NCBI RefSeq assembly: GCF_020181615.1
Contig: NZ_CP084029.1
Span: 1,289,043-1,353,042, forward strand
Reading direction: 5' to 3'
Source: [Mycobacterium] crassicus
GTDB lineage: Bacteria; Actinomycetota; Actinomycetes; Mycobacteriales; Mycobacteriaceae
DNA length: 64,000 nt
A model generated the notes under the pieces. It had not been told where the DNA came from, did no database searches, and worked only from the letters and a program-made list of their open reading frames with translations. Positions within the stretch are counted from its first letter, which is position 1. Each line of letters begins with the position of its first letter. Made by a program: the position numbers and the translations under genes. Of the stretch, positions 1-8,267 are shown piece by piece.

Positions 1-516
1 TTCGGTCCCACCAGCACCGAAGATGGCCCGCAATATCACATTGAGGGTGATCCTGCTCATCGGCTCGAGAATCCGAAATTCTTTGCCCTCAGGCCAGTTT
101 GCGCATTCGCGCAGGGTTTCTTCCTCGATGATCTTCTCGTAGTTGTCCAGGCTCCGGCCGTGAAATGCCGGTGCGAGCAGCCGGCGCCGATCGCGATGCC
201 GACCGCCGTCGAGCCCGAAGACGGATCCGGGTCCGAACCAGTTGCTGAGGTTCGGCTGTACGTTGGTCAGCTGTTCGGTGCTCGCGGTACAGACCGACCT
301 CACCAGAGCGGGTTCGGATACGACGACGGATCGGCCAAAGAATGGGACGTTGATCTCGAAGACGCGTCCGTGCCGCGTTACCCAGTGCCGCATCGCTTTG
401 CGGCGGAAGAAGGCGAATTCAACCCCCTGCACGAGCTTGGGTAGGCGGACCGGCGGCGGGTTCGATCCGGGCGTCGTCGCTTCTTCGTCGGAATTGACCA
501 AGGCCAGATCGGTCAT
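1..516 (-). CDS. Cytochrome P450, CYP138-like, 5' part only (runs off the window)
   Basis: N-terminal 172 residues of a P450 whose 3' part lies beyond base 1. The translation keeps the N-terminal pattern I know from mycobacterial CYP138: VRLPKLVQG near residue 23, an NVQPNLSNWFG stretch, then GGRHRDRRRLLAPAFHGRSL (C-helix region, heme-propionate contacts) and NYEKIIEEETLRE. The frame ends open inside LRAIFGAGGTE, so the I-helix and heme cysteine are not visible. The ATG at 516 has a strong GGAGGAG ribosome site four bases upstream. It is divergent from the small-protein/ABC operon at 699. A P450 is certain in practice; the CYP138 assignment is from memory. Confidence 0.88.
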   Translation of the reverse strand, partial: MTDLALVNSDEEATTPGSNPPPVRLPKLVQGVEFAFFRRKAMRHWVTRHGRVFEINVPFFGRSVVVSEPALVRSVCTASTEQLTNVQPNLSNWFGPGSVFGLDGGRHRDRRRLLAPAFHGRSLDNYEKIIEEETLRECANWPEGKEFRILEPMSRITLNVILRAIFGAGGTE

Positions 517-612
517 GTGCTCCTCCAACGGTGATGTGCTGCTACGCCCGAGGGAATCGTCGCTCGGTGTTGCTGCGACGCATTCGGTAGTGCCCTACTG
601 CAAACGGACCAG

Positions 613-904
613 ATTGCAGTGGTCCGCTACTGCGCTCGTCGCGCCAGGCGCGAGGAACGATTTCACGATCACAGCGCAGAAGAAAGAAGGCGCACATCAT
701 GTCCACGTTGTCTGCGATACACGCCCATCCGCAGCTGGTGCCGCACTTGAAGCACTTCGAGGTAGTCGTTGTCGACGCCGTACGTGCGATGTTCCACCCT
801 GAGAGCCGGCCGGAACGGGAGCACTATCCACCGTCGTTGAACTTCCTTCTCGAGGACGCCGCCATGGCCCGAGAGATGCGACACCTGTGACGGCGCAACC
901 CGCG
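613..904 (+). repeat. Copy 1 of a diverged promoter plus small-gene duplication
   Basis: This segment matches 4361-4685 in order: a conserved upstream element (ATTGCAGTGGTCCGCTACTG here, C for T in the other copy) containing GCAGT/ACTGC arms, an A/G-rich ribosome site before ATGTCCAC, a small gene, and a GTGACNGCNCA start overlapping its stop. The two copies flank the ABC transporter in direct orientation. Confidence 0.75.
699..890 (+). CDS. Small uncharacterised protein A (63 aa), coupled to an ABC transporter
   Basis: 63-residue protein with no family I recognise. It shares with the 68-residue protein at 4463 the start MSTLSA, an HP followed by a Val/Ala-rich helix, the block YPPSLN and the ending AAMxREMxxL. 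No signal peptide, transmembrane span, cysteine or double-glycine leader is visible. The ATG follows an AAGAAAGAAGG-type ribosome site. Its TGA (888-890) overlaps the GTG start of the ABC ATPase (887), so the two are probably translationally coupled. Conservation of the same protein on both sides of the transporter argues that it is real. Possible roles are transporter accessory subunit, exported peptide or regulator; none can be shown here. Confidence 0.7.
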   Translation: MSTLSAIHAHPQLVPHLKHFEVVVVDAVRAMFHPESRPEREHYPPSLNFLLEDAAMAREMRHL

Positions 905-1657
905 CAGGTCGGTGAGCAGGGTGTTTCCGGCCGACACCGCCTTCGCGTTGCTCCGAAACCGGTGGCACTGCAGCTCCAGGGGGTCGCCAAGCAGTACCAC
1001 CGGGGAGACGAGCAGGTGAACGTGCTCGTCGAGTTCGACTTCTGCGTCAATGCAGGAGAGTTCGTCGTCGTGACCGGACCGTCGGGGGCGGGCAAATCGA
1101 CCCTGCTGCACGTCGCCGGCGGGTTGGATGCGCCGGATACCGGCACGGTCGCGGTGGCCGGCCACGATGTCTGGGCGATGAGCGCTCGGGCCCGCGCCGA
1201 GTTCCGGCGACGCCACCTCGGATTCGTGTTCCAGTTCTTCAACCTGGTGCCGATGCTGAGCGCCGTCGAGAATGTGTCGTTGCCGCTGGTGCTCGACGGT
1301 GTGTCGGCCCGGGCAGCGGATGCACGCGCCGAGGAGCTGCTGCACCGGGTCGGGCTGGCCGATCGGGCTCGCCACCGGCCGGCCGAACTGTCGGGTGGAC
1401 AGATGCAGCGGGTCGCGGTGGCGCGTGCGCTGGCGGCCCGGCCGTCGATCATCCTCGCCGACGAGCCGACCGGGAACCTCGACCGGCGGTCGTCGATGGA
1501 GATCGTGGAGCTGCTGCGGTCGCTGTCTGATGAAGACGGCACCGCGGTAGTGGTGGTGACACACGACCGGGCCGCGGCGCGCTACGGCTCCCGCGAGGTG
1601 CACTTGGTCGACGGGCGCGCCTACGGAGTCGCCGGCGTATCCGGCACGCGGCGATGA
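887..1657 (+). CDS. ABC transporter ATP-binding protein (MacB/LolD type)
   Basis: 256-residue nucleotide-binding subunit. Walker [10 protein letters not shown], signature [10 protein letters not shown] and Walker [10 protein letters not shown] are all present, followed by a DLDRRSS-like D-loop and the switch histidine in VVVVTHD. The family drives FtsX/MacB-type permeases that act on lipoproteins, peptides or envelope substrates rather than ordinary importers. The GTG start at 887 overlaps the stop of small gene 699-890, and the 3' end overlaps the permease by 4 bases. Size and order recall M. tuberculosis Rv0986-Rv0987, from memory only. The first 25 residues are not conserved-looking, so an internal start cannot be excluded. 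Confidence 0.93.
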   Translation: MTAQPAQVGEQGVSGRHRLRVAPKPVALQLQGVAKQYHRGDEQVNVLVEFDFCVNAGEFVVVTGPSGAGKSTLLHVAGGLDAPDTGTVAVAGHDVWAMSARARAEFRRRHLGFVFQFFNLVPMLSAVENVSLPLVLDGVSARAADARAEELLHRVGLADRARHRPAELSGGQMQRVAVARALAARPSIILADEPTGNLDRRSSMEIVELLRSLSDEDGTAVVVVTHDRAAARYGSREVHLVDGRAYGVAGVSGTRR

Positions 1658-4236
1658 TGCAGCGACTGTCGGCCGGATGGCTGTCGTTTCGGCGAATCCA
1701 CCTCGCCGCCTTGGGCGCCGATTGGCGCCGGACGCTGCTGAGCGTGATCGGCGTCGCGCTGGGGGTGACGGTGGTGCTCGGGGTGTTGGTACTCAAGTCC
1801 GAGCTGGTGCGCCCATTCGACGCATTCGGCCCGTCGCTGGCCCACGCCGCCGGCAGCGGGGTGGTCGAGGTGACTCCGAACGTCAACGGCCGGTTACCGC
1901 TCGAGACGGTGAACCGGCTGCGCACCGAGGTTACCGGAGCGCAGGCGGTGATCCCGATCGTCGCCAACTTGACGCCGGTGGACATCACCGGAGGCCGCGA
2001 CACGCGTCCCGCGCAGTCGCCCCCGGGTTTCTTCCTGCTCGGCGGGTCGTGCCAGATCGAGCTGCTGGTCGGTTCGTTCAACTGCGAGCAGCGAGCCAGT
2101 GCCACGCCCGCGGCCGGACCCGGTGTGCCACTACAGATTCCGGCGGTGATCGCCCAGCGGCATCACCTGCAACTAGGCGCCGAGCTGCGCATCCCGGGTC
2201 TGCCCCCAGGCGCGGCTCATCTCGGGTGGACATTCCAGGAGTTCGACCGCGTGGCGGGCATCAACGGCGGCTACGTCCTGCTGGCGCCCTCCGGGGATAT
2301 CGCCGCCGAACTGCTCTCCGCGCGTGGTTACGCCACCGCCGCGTTCGTCGTGCCGAGACCGGACGCTGACATCACCGCCGGCATCGACCGCGTCATCGCC
2401 GGCGTCGCAACGGCAGGCCCGCCCCGGCCGCACCAACCGGCCGTGTTCGCCAACGCCACACAGAGCCTCGACCTGACCGCGCTGTGCGGCGTTCTGATCG
2501 GTTTCCTGATCGCGATGAACACCATTCTGTTGGCCGTGGAGGATCGGCGGGCGGTGCTGGGGACTATCGGCGCGATCGGCGCCAAGCCGATCGGGCTGTT
2601 CGGCGGCATGCTCGGCGAGGGCGCTGTGGTCGGACTTCTCGGGGGATTGGCGGGGGTGCCCGGCGGCTTTCTGCTCGGGGCGTACCTGGTGGACCGGTTC
2701 GGGCGGTCCATGTTGGCCGGCTCGGGTGGCAACGTGACAGCGCACTTCACACCGAGCCTGATCGCGATCGGAGCGGCCGCTGGGACGGTCTGCGGAATCC
2801 TCGCGATGATCGGGCCGGCCATCAGGCTGGCCCGCGAAGGGCCGCTGGCGTCGATGGCGAGCGCCGGCGGGGTGCAGCGCGCCCGGACCATCCCGATCTG
2901 GCCGCTGCTGGCCGGGACTGCGATTCTGGCGGGCGCGGTCGTCGTGATGATGATCTTCGAACACGGGTCGTTGCCCCTGAATGTGGGCATCAACGCGATG
3001 TCGTTGTGGCAGCTCGGGGTGGCATTGATGACGGTCTGGCTCGCCCCGCGTGGTGCCGGGCTGCTGATCGAACTGCTGACGCTCGCCCGTCCCGACGTCG
3101 GACGTCTGCTGGGAGCCGACGTCCGCCGTTACGCGCTGCTGTTCGCCATCTCCGCGGCGATACTGGCCACCGGCACCAGCTTGGCGATCGCAGCGCAGAG
3201 CATGCAGTTGCTCGGCACCCAACAGGTCGCCGCGCAGAAGGCCGAGCGATTGCCCGACTCGTTGCTGATCACCGCCCAATCGATACTCGATCAGCGGGAC
3301 GGCCACCTCCCCGATGCCACGTTCACGCTGGTAGCCGACGCGGCCGGCGGGCACAGCGTGTCGTCGCGGTGGAGATCGACGATCTCGTCGGGGACGTTGT
3401 CGCGCCTCGTCATCGGAGTTACGCCCGGTGACTGGTACAGCCAGGGGCTGTATCAGCCGACCGGTGACGCCGACACGTTCTGGCAGGAGCTACGGGACGG
3501 TCAGATCGGCCTGAGCGAGGTCGCCGCCAGCCGGCTCGGCGTGGCCAGGGGTGGGATGGTCGAGCTGTCCACCGTGGCGGGCACGAAGCGATACCGGGTG
3601 GCCGGGATCATCCGGCCGCGGATGATCCATGACACCGCGGTGGGCGATGTCGTTGTGGTCTCGGAAGCCTTGGCGCGCTCGGACTGGGCGGCGGTGCGCG
3701 ACCAAGTCGCCGTGCGCTATCCGACCGCCGCCGACGCGACCGCCCATCGTGCTGATTTTCTGGCGCTGGGCGCCGGACTGTCGGTGTACGACAACCAGCA
3801 GTGGCGCTCTGCCGCCACAGTCGGACTCACTCGATTCCTGGAGCCCTTCACCGTCTCCGCGTACGTGGTGATGGCCGCGGCCGGGCTGAGTGTGCTCAAC
3901 GTCTTCGTGCTGGGCCTGGTGCAACGCAAGCGGGAGCGCGCCGTGTTGCGGGCGATCGGCGCAAGACCCGGGCAGGAGCAGGCTGTCGTCATCGCTCATG
4001 CCGGGCTGCTGGGCCTGCTGGTCGCGGTTCTCGGTGGGCTTGGGGGAGTGGGCCTCACCTATCTCTGGTCGCTGGGCTCACCGGTGTACTACGGCATCAA
4101 GATCGACGGGGGTGTGCTGGGTCTGCCGCTGCGCACCGGGGTGGCCGCGGTGACTGTGCTGGTGTTGGCCGCGGCGGTCTATCCGGCGATCCATGCGCGG
4201 CGGTTGGAGACCGCCGAGGTGCTGCGAACCACCTGA
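1654..4236 (+). CDS. ABC transporter permease, double FtsX-type (860 aa)
   Basis: 860-residue membrane subunit with the duplicated MacB/FtsX layout. A first transmembrane helix lies near residues 27-48, followed by a large extracytoplasmic domain to about 265, three helices to about 395, a second N-terminal-type helix near 495-515, another extracytoplasmic domain, and a last three-helix FtsX block at about 735-850 ending in the usual EVLRTT. The cytoplasmic stretch RAVLRAIGARPGQEQAV before the last helices is a typical FtsX coupling element. It overlaps the ATPase by 4 bases. Such pairs normally export or extract substrate from the membrane. The only neighbours hinting at a substrate are the two related small proteins. 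Confidence 0.9.
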   Translation: MMQRLSAGWLSFRRIHLAALGADWRRTLLSVIGVALGVTVVLGVLVLKSELVRPFDAFGPSLAHAAGSGVVEVTPNVNGRLPLETVNRLRTEVTGAQAVIPIVANLTPVDITGGRDTRPAQSPPGFFLLGGSCQIELLVGSFNCEQRASATPAAGPGVPLQIPAVIAQRHHLQLGAELRIPGLPPGAAHLGWTFQEFDRVAGINGGYVLLAPSGDIAAELLSARGYATAAFVVPRPDADITAGIDRVIAGVATAGPPRPHQPAVFANATQSLDLTALCGVLIGFLIAMNTILLAVEDRRAVLGTIGAIGAKPIGLFGGMLGEGAVVGLLGGLAGVPGGFLLGAYLVDRFGRSMLAGSGGNVTAHFTPSLIAIGAAAGTVCGILAMIGPAIRLAREGPLASMASAGGVQRARTIPIWPLLAGTAILAGAVVVMMIFEHGSLPLNVGINAMSLWQLGVALMTVWLAPRGAGLLIELLTLARPDVGRLLGADVRRYALLFAISAAILATGTSLAIAAQSMQLLGTQQVAAQKAERLPDSLLITAQSILDQRDGHLPDATFTLVADAAGGHSVSSRWRSTISSGTLSRLVIGVTPGDWYSQGLYQPTGDADTFWQELRDGQIGLSEVAASRLGVARGGMVELSTVAGTKRYRVAGIIRPRMIHDTAVGDVVVVSEALARSDWAAVRDQVAVRYPTAADATAHRADFLALGAGLSVYDNQQWRSAATVGLTRFLEPFTVSAYVVMAAAGLSVLNVFVLGLVQRKRERAVLRAIGARPGQEQAVVIAHAGLLGLLVAVLGGLGGVGLTYLWSLGSPVYYGIKIDGGVLGLPLRTGVAAVTVLVLAAAVYPAIHARRLETAEVLRTT

Positions 4237-4360
4237 CGTGTGGATGCCCATGTCGCAGTGTTCGTCAGCAGATGATCCACGTTGCGGCGGATCCGTTCGG
4301 CGATCGAGCGGGCGTCCTGTGAGTCGCGGCTAAGCAGTACTGCGCCCGAGACCGGGCGAC

Positions 4361-4685
4361 ATTGCAGTGGCCCGCTACTGCCGTCGGCGCGCCGAACACC
4401 GGTGACGATTCATGTCAGTCACAGAGTTCAAATCAGTCACAGAGTTCAAAAGAAGGCGCGCCATGTCCACATTGTCCGCGGCACCCGCCGGTTTTCACGG
4501 TGTCATCGACGGTCTGTTGCACCCGAAGCACATCCACGTGGTCCGCGCCCTGCATGCGATTTTGCAGCAGCTATTCGGGGAAGACCGGCTACAACTGCTG
4601 CGCTATCCGCCGTCGCTCAACGACATCTTCGAGTCGGCTGCGATGGAACGAGAGATGTATCGGCTGTGACTGCCCAGCCGGGCAG
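4361..4685 (+). repeat. Copy 2 of the diverged promoter plus small-gene duplication
   Basis: Direct-orientation counterpart of 613-904. It holds the same upstream element with one change, the same MSTLSA small gene, and the same GTG-overlapping-TGA junction. Here the ATPase reading frame stops after 18 codons instead of continuing. An 18-base tandem repeat (4415-4450, two exact units of TCAGTCACAGAGTTCAAA) is inserted just before the small gene. Confidence 0.75.
4463..4669 (+). CDS. Small uncharacterised protein B (68 aa), paralogue of protein A
   Basis: 68-residue paralogue of the protein at 699: MSTLSA start, LLHPKHIHVVRALHAIL helix, RYPPSLNDIFESAAMEREMYRL end. I set the start at 4463 because MSTLSA is the start of copy A and AGAAGG lies about 7 bases upstream. 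An in-frame ATG at 4412 would add MSVTEFKSVTEFKRRRA, encoded by an 18-base tandem repeat. It follows the permease gene after 226 bases that carry the duplicated promoter element, so it is probably transcribed from its own promoter. Function unknown. Confidence 0.65.
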   Translation: MSTLSAAPAGFHGVIDGLLHPKHIHVVRALHAILQQLFGEDRLQLLRYPPSLNDIFESAAMEREMYRL

Positions 4686-4722
4686 CCGATGCCGGTCCGC
4701 CACGGCCCAACTTGCTAAGTGA
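4666..4722 (+). pseudogene. Vestigial start of a second ABC ATPase gene
   Basis: The GTG at 4666 overlaps the TGA of small gene B exactly as at 887, and the first five codons read MTAQP, identical to the start of the ABC ATPase. The match then stops and the frame ends after 18 codons. This is most simply the edge of the segment that was duplicated with the small gene. It could still act as a short leader peptide. Confidence 0.5.
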
Positions 4723-4734
4723 GGTGTGACGACG

Positions 4735-5001
4735 ATGATCCCGCTACACGCCACCGGCCACGAATGGGCCAAAGACGGCACCCTGCTCCGCGTTGACTTC
4801 GAACAGGGCATCGGCTGGGTAGCCACGCACTACGACCAGAGTCTGCGGGTAGTCCAGCAGTTCAGGGGTTCAGATGAGGAAACCCATCGCGTCGAGGCAC
4901 GGTGGGCGCAGGGACTGAACCACGAATCGCGATGGTCCCTGGTCACTCGGGGTGCGGCTCGGCGATCACGGTCGCCAGGTGCGGATGGGCTTCGGCCTTG
5001 A
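4735..5001 (+). CDS. Hypothetical protein (88 aa)
   Basis: Short frame starting MIPLHATGHEWAKDGTLL; a GTG three codons earlier (4726) is an alternative. A GAGG lies about 10 bases before the ATG. The first 60 residues have ordinary composition, while the last 20 are Arg/Gly-rich and read antisense to the 3' end of the 3-beta-HSD gene (tail-to-tail overlap of 59 bases). No family recognised. It may be the remains of a longer gene disrupted when the small-gene module was duplicated. Reality as a protein is uncertain. Confidence 0.4.
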   Translation: MIPLHATGHEWAKDGTLLRVDFEQGIGWVATHYDQSLRVVQQFRGSDEETHRVEARWAQGLNHESRWSLVTRGAARRSRSPGADGLRP

Positions 5002-6052
5002 CCTGCTGGAACAGCTCGACGTAATAGGGAATGCAGTCGGCTGTCGCCTGCGCGGTGGTGAACAGCGGCTGGTAGCCCAGGTCGCGCTGCGCCTTGGCGA
5101 TGGAGAAGTAGTTGTTCAGGTAAAGCCGTTCCACCGCACCGGGTTCCAGCAGCGGCTCGGGCAGGCCGAAACGGAAGTGCAGCCACTGCCACGCCACCAT
5201 GACGTCGCGCACCATGCGGCCCGAGACCCGCATCTTCGGCCAGTGTTCGCCGCAGGCCTCCATGACCGGCCGGGCGAACTCGAACATGTTGATCGGATCA
5301 CCGTCGTTGATGAAGTACGCCTGACCTGGTGCGGTGCCGCCCGGCACCAGGTGCTCGGCGGCCAGGATGAAGCCGTGGATCAGGTTGTGCACGTAGGAGT
5401 TGTCGAGCTTGGCGCGCTTGCTGCCGATCAGCACCTTGACGTGGCCGGCCGCGACGCTTTCGAACAGCCTGCGGAACATGGTCTGGTCTCCATCACCCCA
5501 GATCCCGGACGGGCGGATCGAACACGTCAGCATGTCGCGGACACCGTTCTCGCCCAGCACGAACTTCTCGGCGACGACCTTGGTCTCGGTGTAGAGGTCG
5601 TTGTACTTGGTGGTGTACGCCATGTTCTCGTCTCCGCCGGAGATCGCCTTGCCGCCCATCACCACGCTGTTGGATGCGGTGTAGACGAACCGCTTGACCC
5701 CGGCGGCCTGTCCGGCCTGGACAAGGTTCTTCGTGCCGTCGACATTGACGGCGAAGCTGCGCCGGCGGATCTCGTCGGTGACTTTCGCGCCGCCCTGCAG
5801 GTCGATGATCGCGGCGGTGTGGAACACCGTGTCGATGCCCTCGACGGCCTTGGCCACCGTGTCGGCGTCGCAGATGTCGCCCTCGACGGTCTCCAGCTGC
5901 GGGTGCGCGGGCAGCGACGACGGCGCCCGGTCGAACGAGCGCACCTGGTAGCCGCGGTCTAGCAGCGTCTTGACGAAATTGGTTCCGACGAAGCCGGAGC
6001 CCCCGGTCACCAGGACGCGGCCGAGTTCGGTTGTCAGTGCGCGATCACCCAT
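4943..6052 (-). CDS. 3-beta-hydroxysteroid dehydrogenase/isomerase-type NAD(P)-dependent oxidoreductase
   Basis: 369-residue extended SDR of the 3-beta-HSD family, very close in wording to M. tuberculosis Rv1106c (cholesterol dehydrogenase): VLVTGGSGFVGTN nucleotide loop near residue 14, active-site YTETK, and conserved RPSGIWGDGDQTMFR, LDNSYVHNLIHGFILA and YFINDGDPINMFEFARP blocks. The family oxidises 3-beta-hydroxy-5-ene steroids to 3-keto-4-enes, the first step of cholesterol catabolism. I start at MGDRALTTELG (6052), which gives the family length; a longer frame to 6175 would run through xseB. A KstR-like palindrome lies 14-27 bases upstream of this ATG. The gene follows xseB on the same strand, as in M. 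tuberculosis. Confidence 0.93.
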   Translation of the reverse strand: MGDRALTTELGRVLVTGGSGFVGTNFVKTLLDRGYQVRSFDRAPSSLPAHPQLETVEGDICDADTVAKAVEGIDTVFHTAAIIDLQGGAKVTDEIRRRSFAVNVDGTKNLVQAGQAAGVKRFVYTASNSVVMGGKAISGGDENMAYTTKYNDLYTETKVVAEKFVLGENGVRDMLTCSIRPSGIWGDGDQTMFRRLFESVAAGHVKVLIGSKRAKLDNSYVHNLIHGFILAAEHLVPGGTAPGQAYFINDGDPINMFEFARPVMEACGEHWPKMRVSGRMVRDVMVAWQWLHFRFGLPEPLLEPGAVERLYLNNYFSIAKAQRDLGYQPLFTTAQATADCIPYYVELFQQVKAEAHPHLATVIAEPHPE

Positions 6053-6065
6053 CGGGCGAGCATAT

Positions 6066-6079
6066 CGGAACGTGTTCCA
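6066..6079 (-). promoter_or_regulatory. Near-consensus KstR-type operator before the 3-beta-HSD gene
   Basis: On the minus strand TGGAACACGTTCCG fits the KstR pattern TNNAACNNGTTNNA at 13 of 14 positions, the last base being G. It is a GGAAC/GTTCC palindrome 14 bases upstream of the ATG at 6052, so a bound repressor would block initiation. The gene being a steroid dehydrogenase makes the match meaningful. Confidence 0.65.
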
Positions 6080-6095
6080 GTTCTTGTGGTCGAAG

Positions 6096-6338
6096 TCACG
6101 ACCGATCGTCGTCCTCGTTCTCCGCGGACAGGGCGTCCTGCACCCGTCGGCGGGCACCGGCCAGATGCTCTTCACACCGCTTGGCCAGCTGTTCGCCCCG
6201 CTCCCACAGGCTCAGCGAATCGTCGAGATCCAGTCCACCCTGCTCCAGTCGCTGCACGACCTCGATCAGTTCGTCGCGACACTGCTCGTAGCCGAGTTCA
6301 CTAACAGGCATCGTCGATGCGGGTTCGTCAGTTGCCAT
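6096..6338 (-). CDS. xseB: Exodeoxyribonuclease VII small subunit
   Basis: 80-residue XseB, the helical small subunit that binds the XseA C-terminus in exonuclease VII, a single-strand DNA exonuclease used in repair. The block [37 protein letters not shown] is the family signature. I start at [12 protein letters not shown] (6338), 11 bases inside the end of xseA on the same strand, which gives the normal length. The acidic C-terminus (AENEDDDRS) is typical of actinobacterial members. Confidence 0.92.
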   Translation of the reverse strand: MATDEPASTMPVSELGYEQCRDELIEVVQRLEQGGLDLDDSLSLWERGEQLAKRCEEHLAGARRRVQDALSAENEDDDRS

Positions 6339-7572
6339 CGCTCGATCCTTCACTGGTTGCGGCAATCGCTCCGTCGGCGACCCGGATCCGCAGCTGGGTT
6401 CCGGTCGGCGCGTCCTCGACCGACCGCAGTACGTGCGCCGGCCCGGCGGCGCCGACGGTCTGAACGACCGCGTAGCCGCGGGCCAGCGTTGCGGCCGGGC
6501 CCAGGGTAGCCAGCCGTGCCGACAGGTGCCCGACCCGTTCGGTCTGCACATCGATCAGCCTGGTGACGTCACGGCGTACCGCCGCCAGGGCGCGCCGCAC
6601 CTCTCCGCCGCGCTCGGTCAGCGCGCGCAGCGGATCGGCCAGCACCGGGCGGCTGCGCAACTGGGCCAGCACCCGGTCCTCGCGGATCACCCAGTTGCGC
6701 ACCGCCTGGGCGCTGCGGCGACGCAGGTCGTCGACCAGCGCCTGCTCGGCGGCGGCGTCCGGGACGATCTTCTTCGCCGCATCAGTGGGGGTGGCGGCCC
6801 GCAGGTCGGCCACCAGGTCACACAACGGGTTGTCGGGCTCATGCCCGACCGCACTCACCACCGGGGTGCGGCAGGCCGCGATCGCTCGGCACAGGGTCTC
6901 GTCGGAGAACGGCAGCAGGTCCTCCACGCTGCCGCCGCCCCGCGCCAACACGATCACCTCCACCGTCGGGTCGGCGTCCAGATCACGCAGCGCCTCGACG
7001 ATCTGGGCCACCGCGGTCGGCCCCTGCACGGCGGTATTGCGCACCGCGAAGTGCACCGCCGGCCACCGCGTGCCGGCCACCGACATGACGTCGCGCTCGG
7101 CGGCGCTGGCCCGGCCGGTGATCAGACCGATCGTGGACGGCAGGAAGGGGATCGGCCGTTTGAGTCGCGGATCGAACAGGCCCTCGGCGTCCAGTAGCTG
7201 GCGCAGCCGTTCGATGCGGGCCAGCAGTTCGCCGATTCCGACGGCCCGGATCTCGGTGAGCCGCAAGGAGAAGGTTCCGCGGGCGGTGTAGAAGTTGGGT
7301 TTCCCGCAGACCACCACCTGGGTGCCCTCGGTCAGCTTGACCGGCGCGCCGGCCACCAGTTCGGGGCCGCACGTGACCGTCAGCGACATGTCGGCGGCGG
7401 GATCACGCAGCACCATGAACACCGTGCGGACCCCGGGACGCAGATTGATCTGGGTCAGCTGGCCCTCGACCCACACCGATCCCAATCGGTCGATCCAGCC
7501 CTTCACCCGGATGGCGACCGCGCGAACCGGGAACGGGCTCTCCGGTGAGCTACCCGGCGCGGGGGCGGTCAC
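6328..7572 (-). CDS. xseA: Exodeoxyribonuclease VII large subunit
   Basis: 414-residue catalytic subunit. An N-terminal OB fold ([26 protein letters not shown]) precedes the nuclease core with [35 protein letters not shown] and [29 protein letters not shown], then a coiled-coil arm and the C-terminal LARGYAVVQ segment. The GTG at 7572 overlaps the upstream gene's stop by 4 bases and gives the family length; the frame remains open further upstream but reads through the neighbouring gene. Operon order with xseB and 3-beta-HSD is as in M. tuberculosis Rv1106c-Rv1109c. Confidence 0.94.
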   Translation of the reverse strand: MTAPAPGSSPESPFPVRAVAIRVKGWIDRLGSVWVEGQLTQINLRPGVRTVFMVLRDPAADMSLTVTCGPELVAGAPVKLTEGTQVVVCGKPNFYTARGTFSLRLTEIRAVGIGELLARIERLRQLLDAEGLFDPRLKRPIPFLPSTIGLITGRASAAERDVMSVAGTRWPAVHFAVRNTAVQGPTAVAQIVEALRDLDADPTVEVIVLARGGGSVEDLLPFSDETLCRAIAACRTPVVSAVGHEPDNPLCDLVADLRAATPTDAAKKIVPDAAAEQALVDDLRRRSAQAVRNWVIREDRVLAQLRSRPVLADPLRALTERGGEVRRALAAVRRDVTRLIDVQTERVGHLSARLATLGPAATLARGYAVVQTVGAAGPAHVLRSVEDAPTGTQLRIRVADGAIAATSEGSSDGN

Positions 7573-8171
7573 TTCGAGTTGGCGCGGGTGATCCTGTTGG
7601 CGAGCAGCGTCTGGAACGGTGCCCGGGCCTTGGTGGCCTCCTCGTAGCCGAGCAGGGTCTCCAGCTCGTCGATGCTCAGGGAGGCCAGCCGGGCCCGCAG
7701 CTGGGCCAGGGTCAGGTTGCCGTAGTCGAGTTCGTCGACCAGGTCGGGGGTGGGCACCTGCGCACCCGCGGCCTTGCTCGGGCCCGGCGCGGCGCCGGCG
7801 GTCGGGGCGGGGCGGTCCTCGCCGCCCTCGCTGAACGAGTACAGGGCGAAGCGACCGTCGGAGCGCTGGCCGAGGTCCTCGTCGAAGGTAGCGTCGGTCA
7901 GGTCGGCACCATTGAGGTCGTCGTCGGCGTCCTCGTCGAAGGTCGCCCACTCGGGCTGCTCGTCCTTCGGCGGGAAGATCGACTCGAGGGTGGAGTCGCC
8001 CTTGTTGACCAGCTCGGCGATGTTCTGCTGCCAGCGCATCACGGCGTGCGCAGCCTGGCTGGCCAGGGTCATCGGATAGGTCAGGATGGTTTGCGGCAGC
8101 TTGATGGTCTCCTCGACGGCGACGGTCGCCGCCCCTACCAGAAGCCGGACTCCGAATGGTGCAGTAGCCAT
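7569..8171 (-). CDS. Conserved mycobacterial protein, Rv1109c-like (possible lipid-droplet-associated protein)
   Basis: 200-residue protein: a hydrophobic N-terminal half ([50 protein letters not shown]), an acidic linker ([13 protein letters not shown]) with an Ala/Pro stretch, and a C-terminal helical segment [42 protein letters not shown] that resembles a short helical-hairpin interaction motif. Position matches Rv1109c, upstream of xseA and divergent from ispH. Related proteins are, as I recall, annotated as lipid-droplet associated; this sequence alone shows only an amphipathic membrane-peripheral protein. Confidence 0.8.
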   Translation of the reverse strand: MATAPFGVRLLVGAATVAVEETIKLPQTILTYPMTLASQAAHAVMRWQQNIAELVNKGDSTLESIFPPKDEQPEWATFDEDADDDLNGADLTDATFDEDLGQRSDGRFALYSFSEGGEDRPAPTAGAAPGPSKAAGAQVPTPDLVDELDYGNLTLAQLRARLASLSIDELETLLGYEEATKARAPFQTLLANRITRANSK

Positions 8172-8267
8172 GGCCTCCAGCCTGCCTTACCCGCCGGTCA
8201 TCTCCAAGTACCGGCCGGGTGGGCGCGAGCTGGCGGTGCGCGTCGGGCAGACCGTACCCTGGGTGCC

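Noticed and set aside
699..4669. Small proteins A and B as classical RiPP or double-glycine bacteriocin precursors
   Set aside because: No Cys/Ser/Thr-rich core, no GG leader cleavage motif, and no modifying enzyme or C39 peptidase domain in the transporter. A peptide role stays possible but this specific claim is unsupported.
4282..4722. A 146-codon frame through the duplicated promoter ending in MTAQP
   Set aside because: Its start lies inside the conserved promoter element; only the last 18 codons match the ATPase start.
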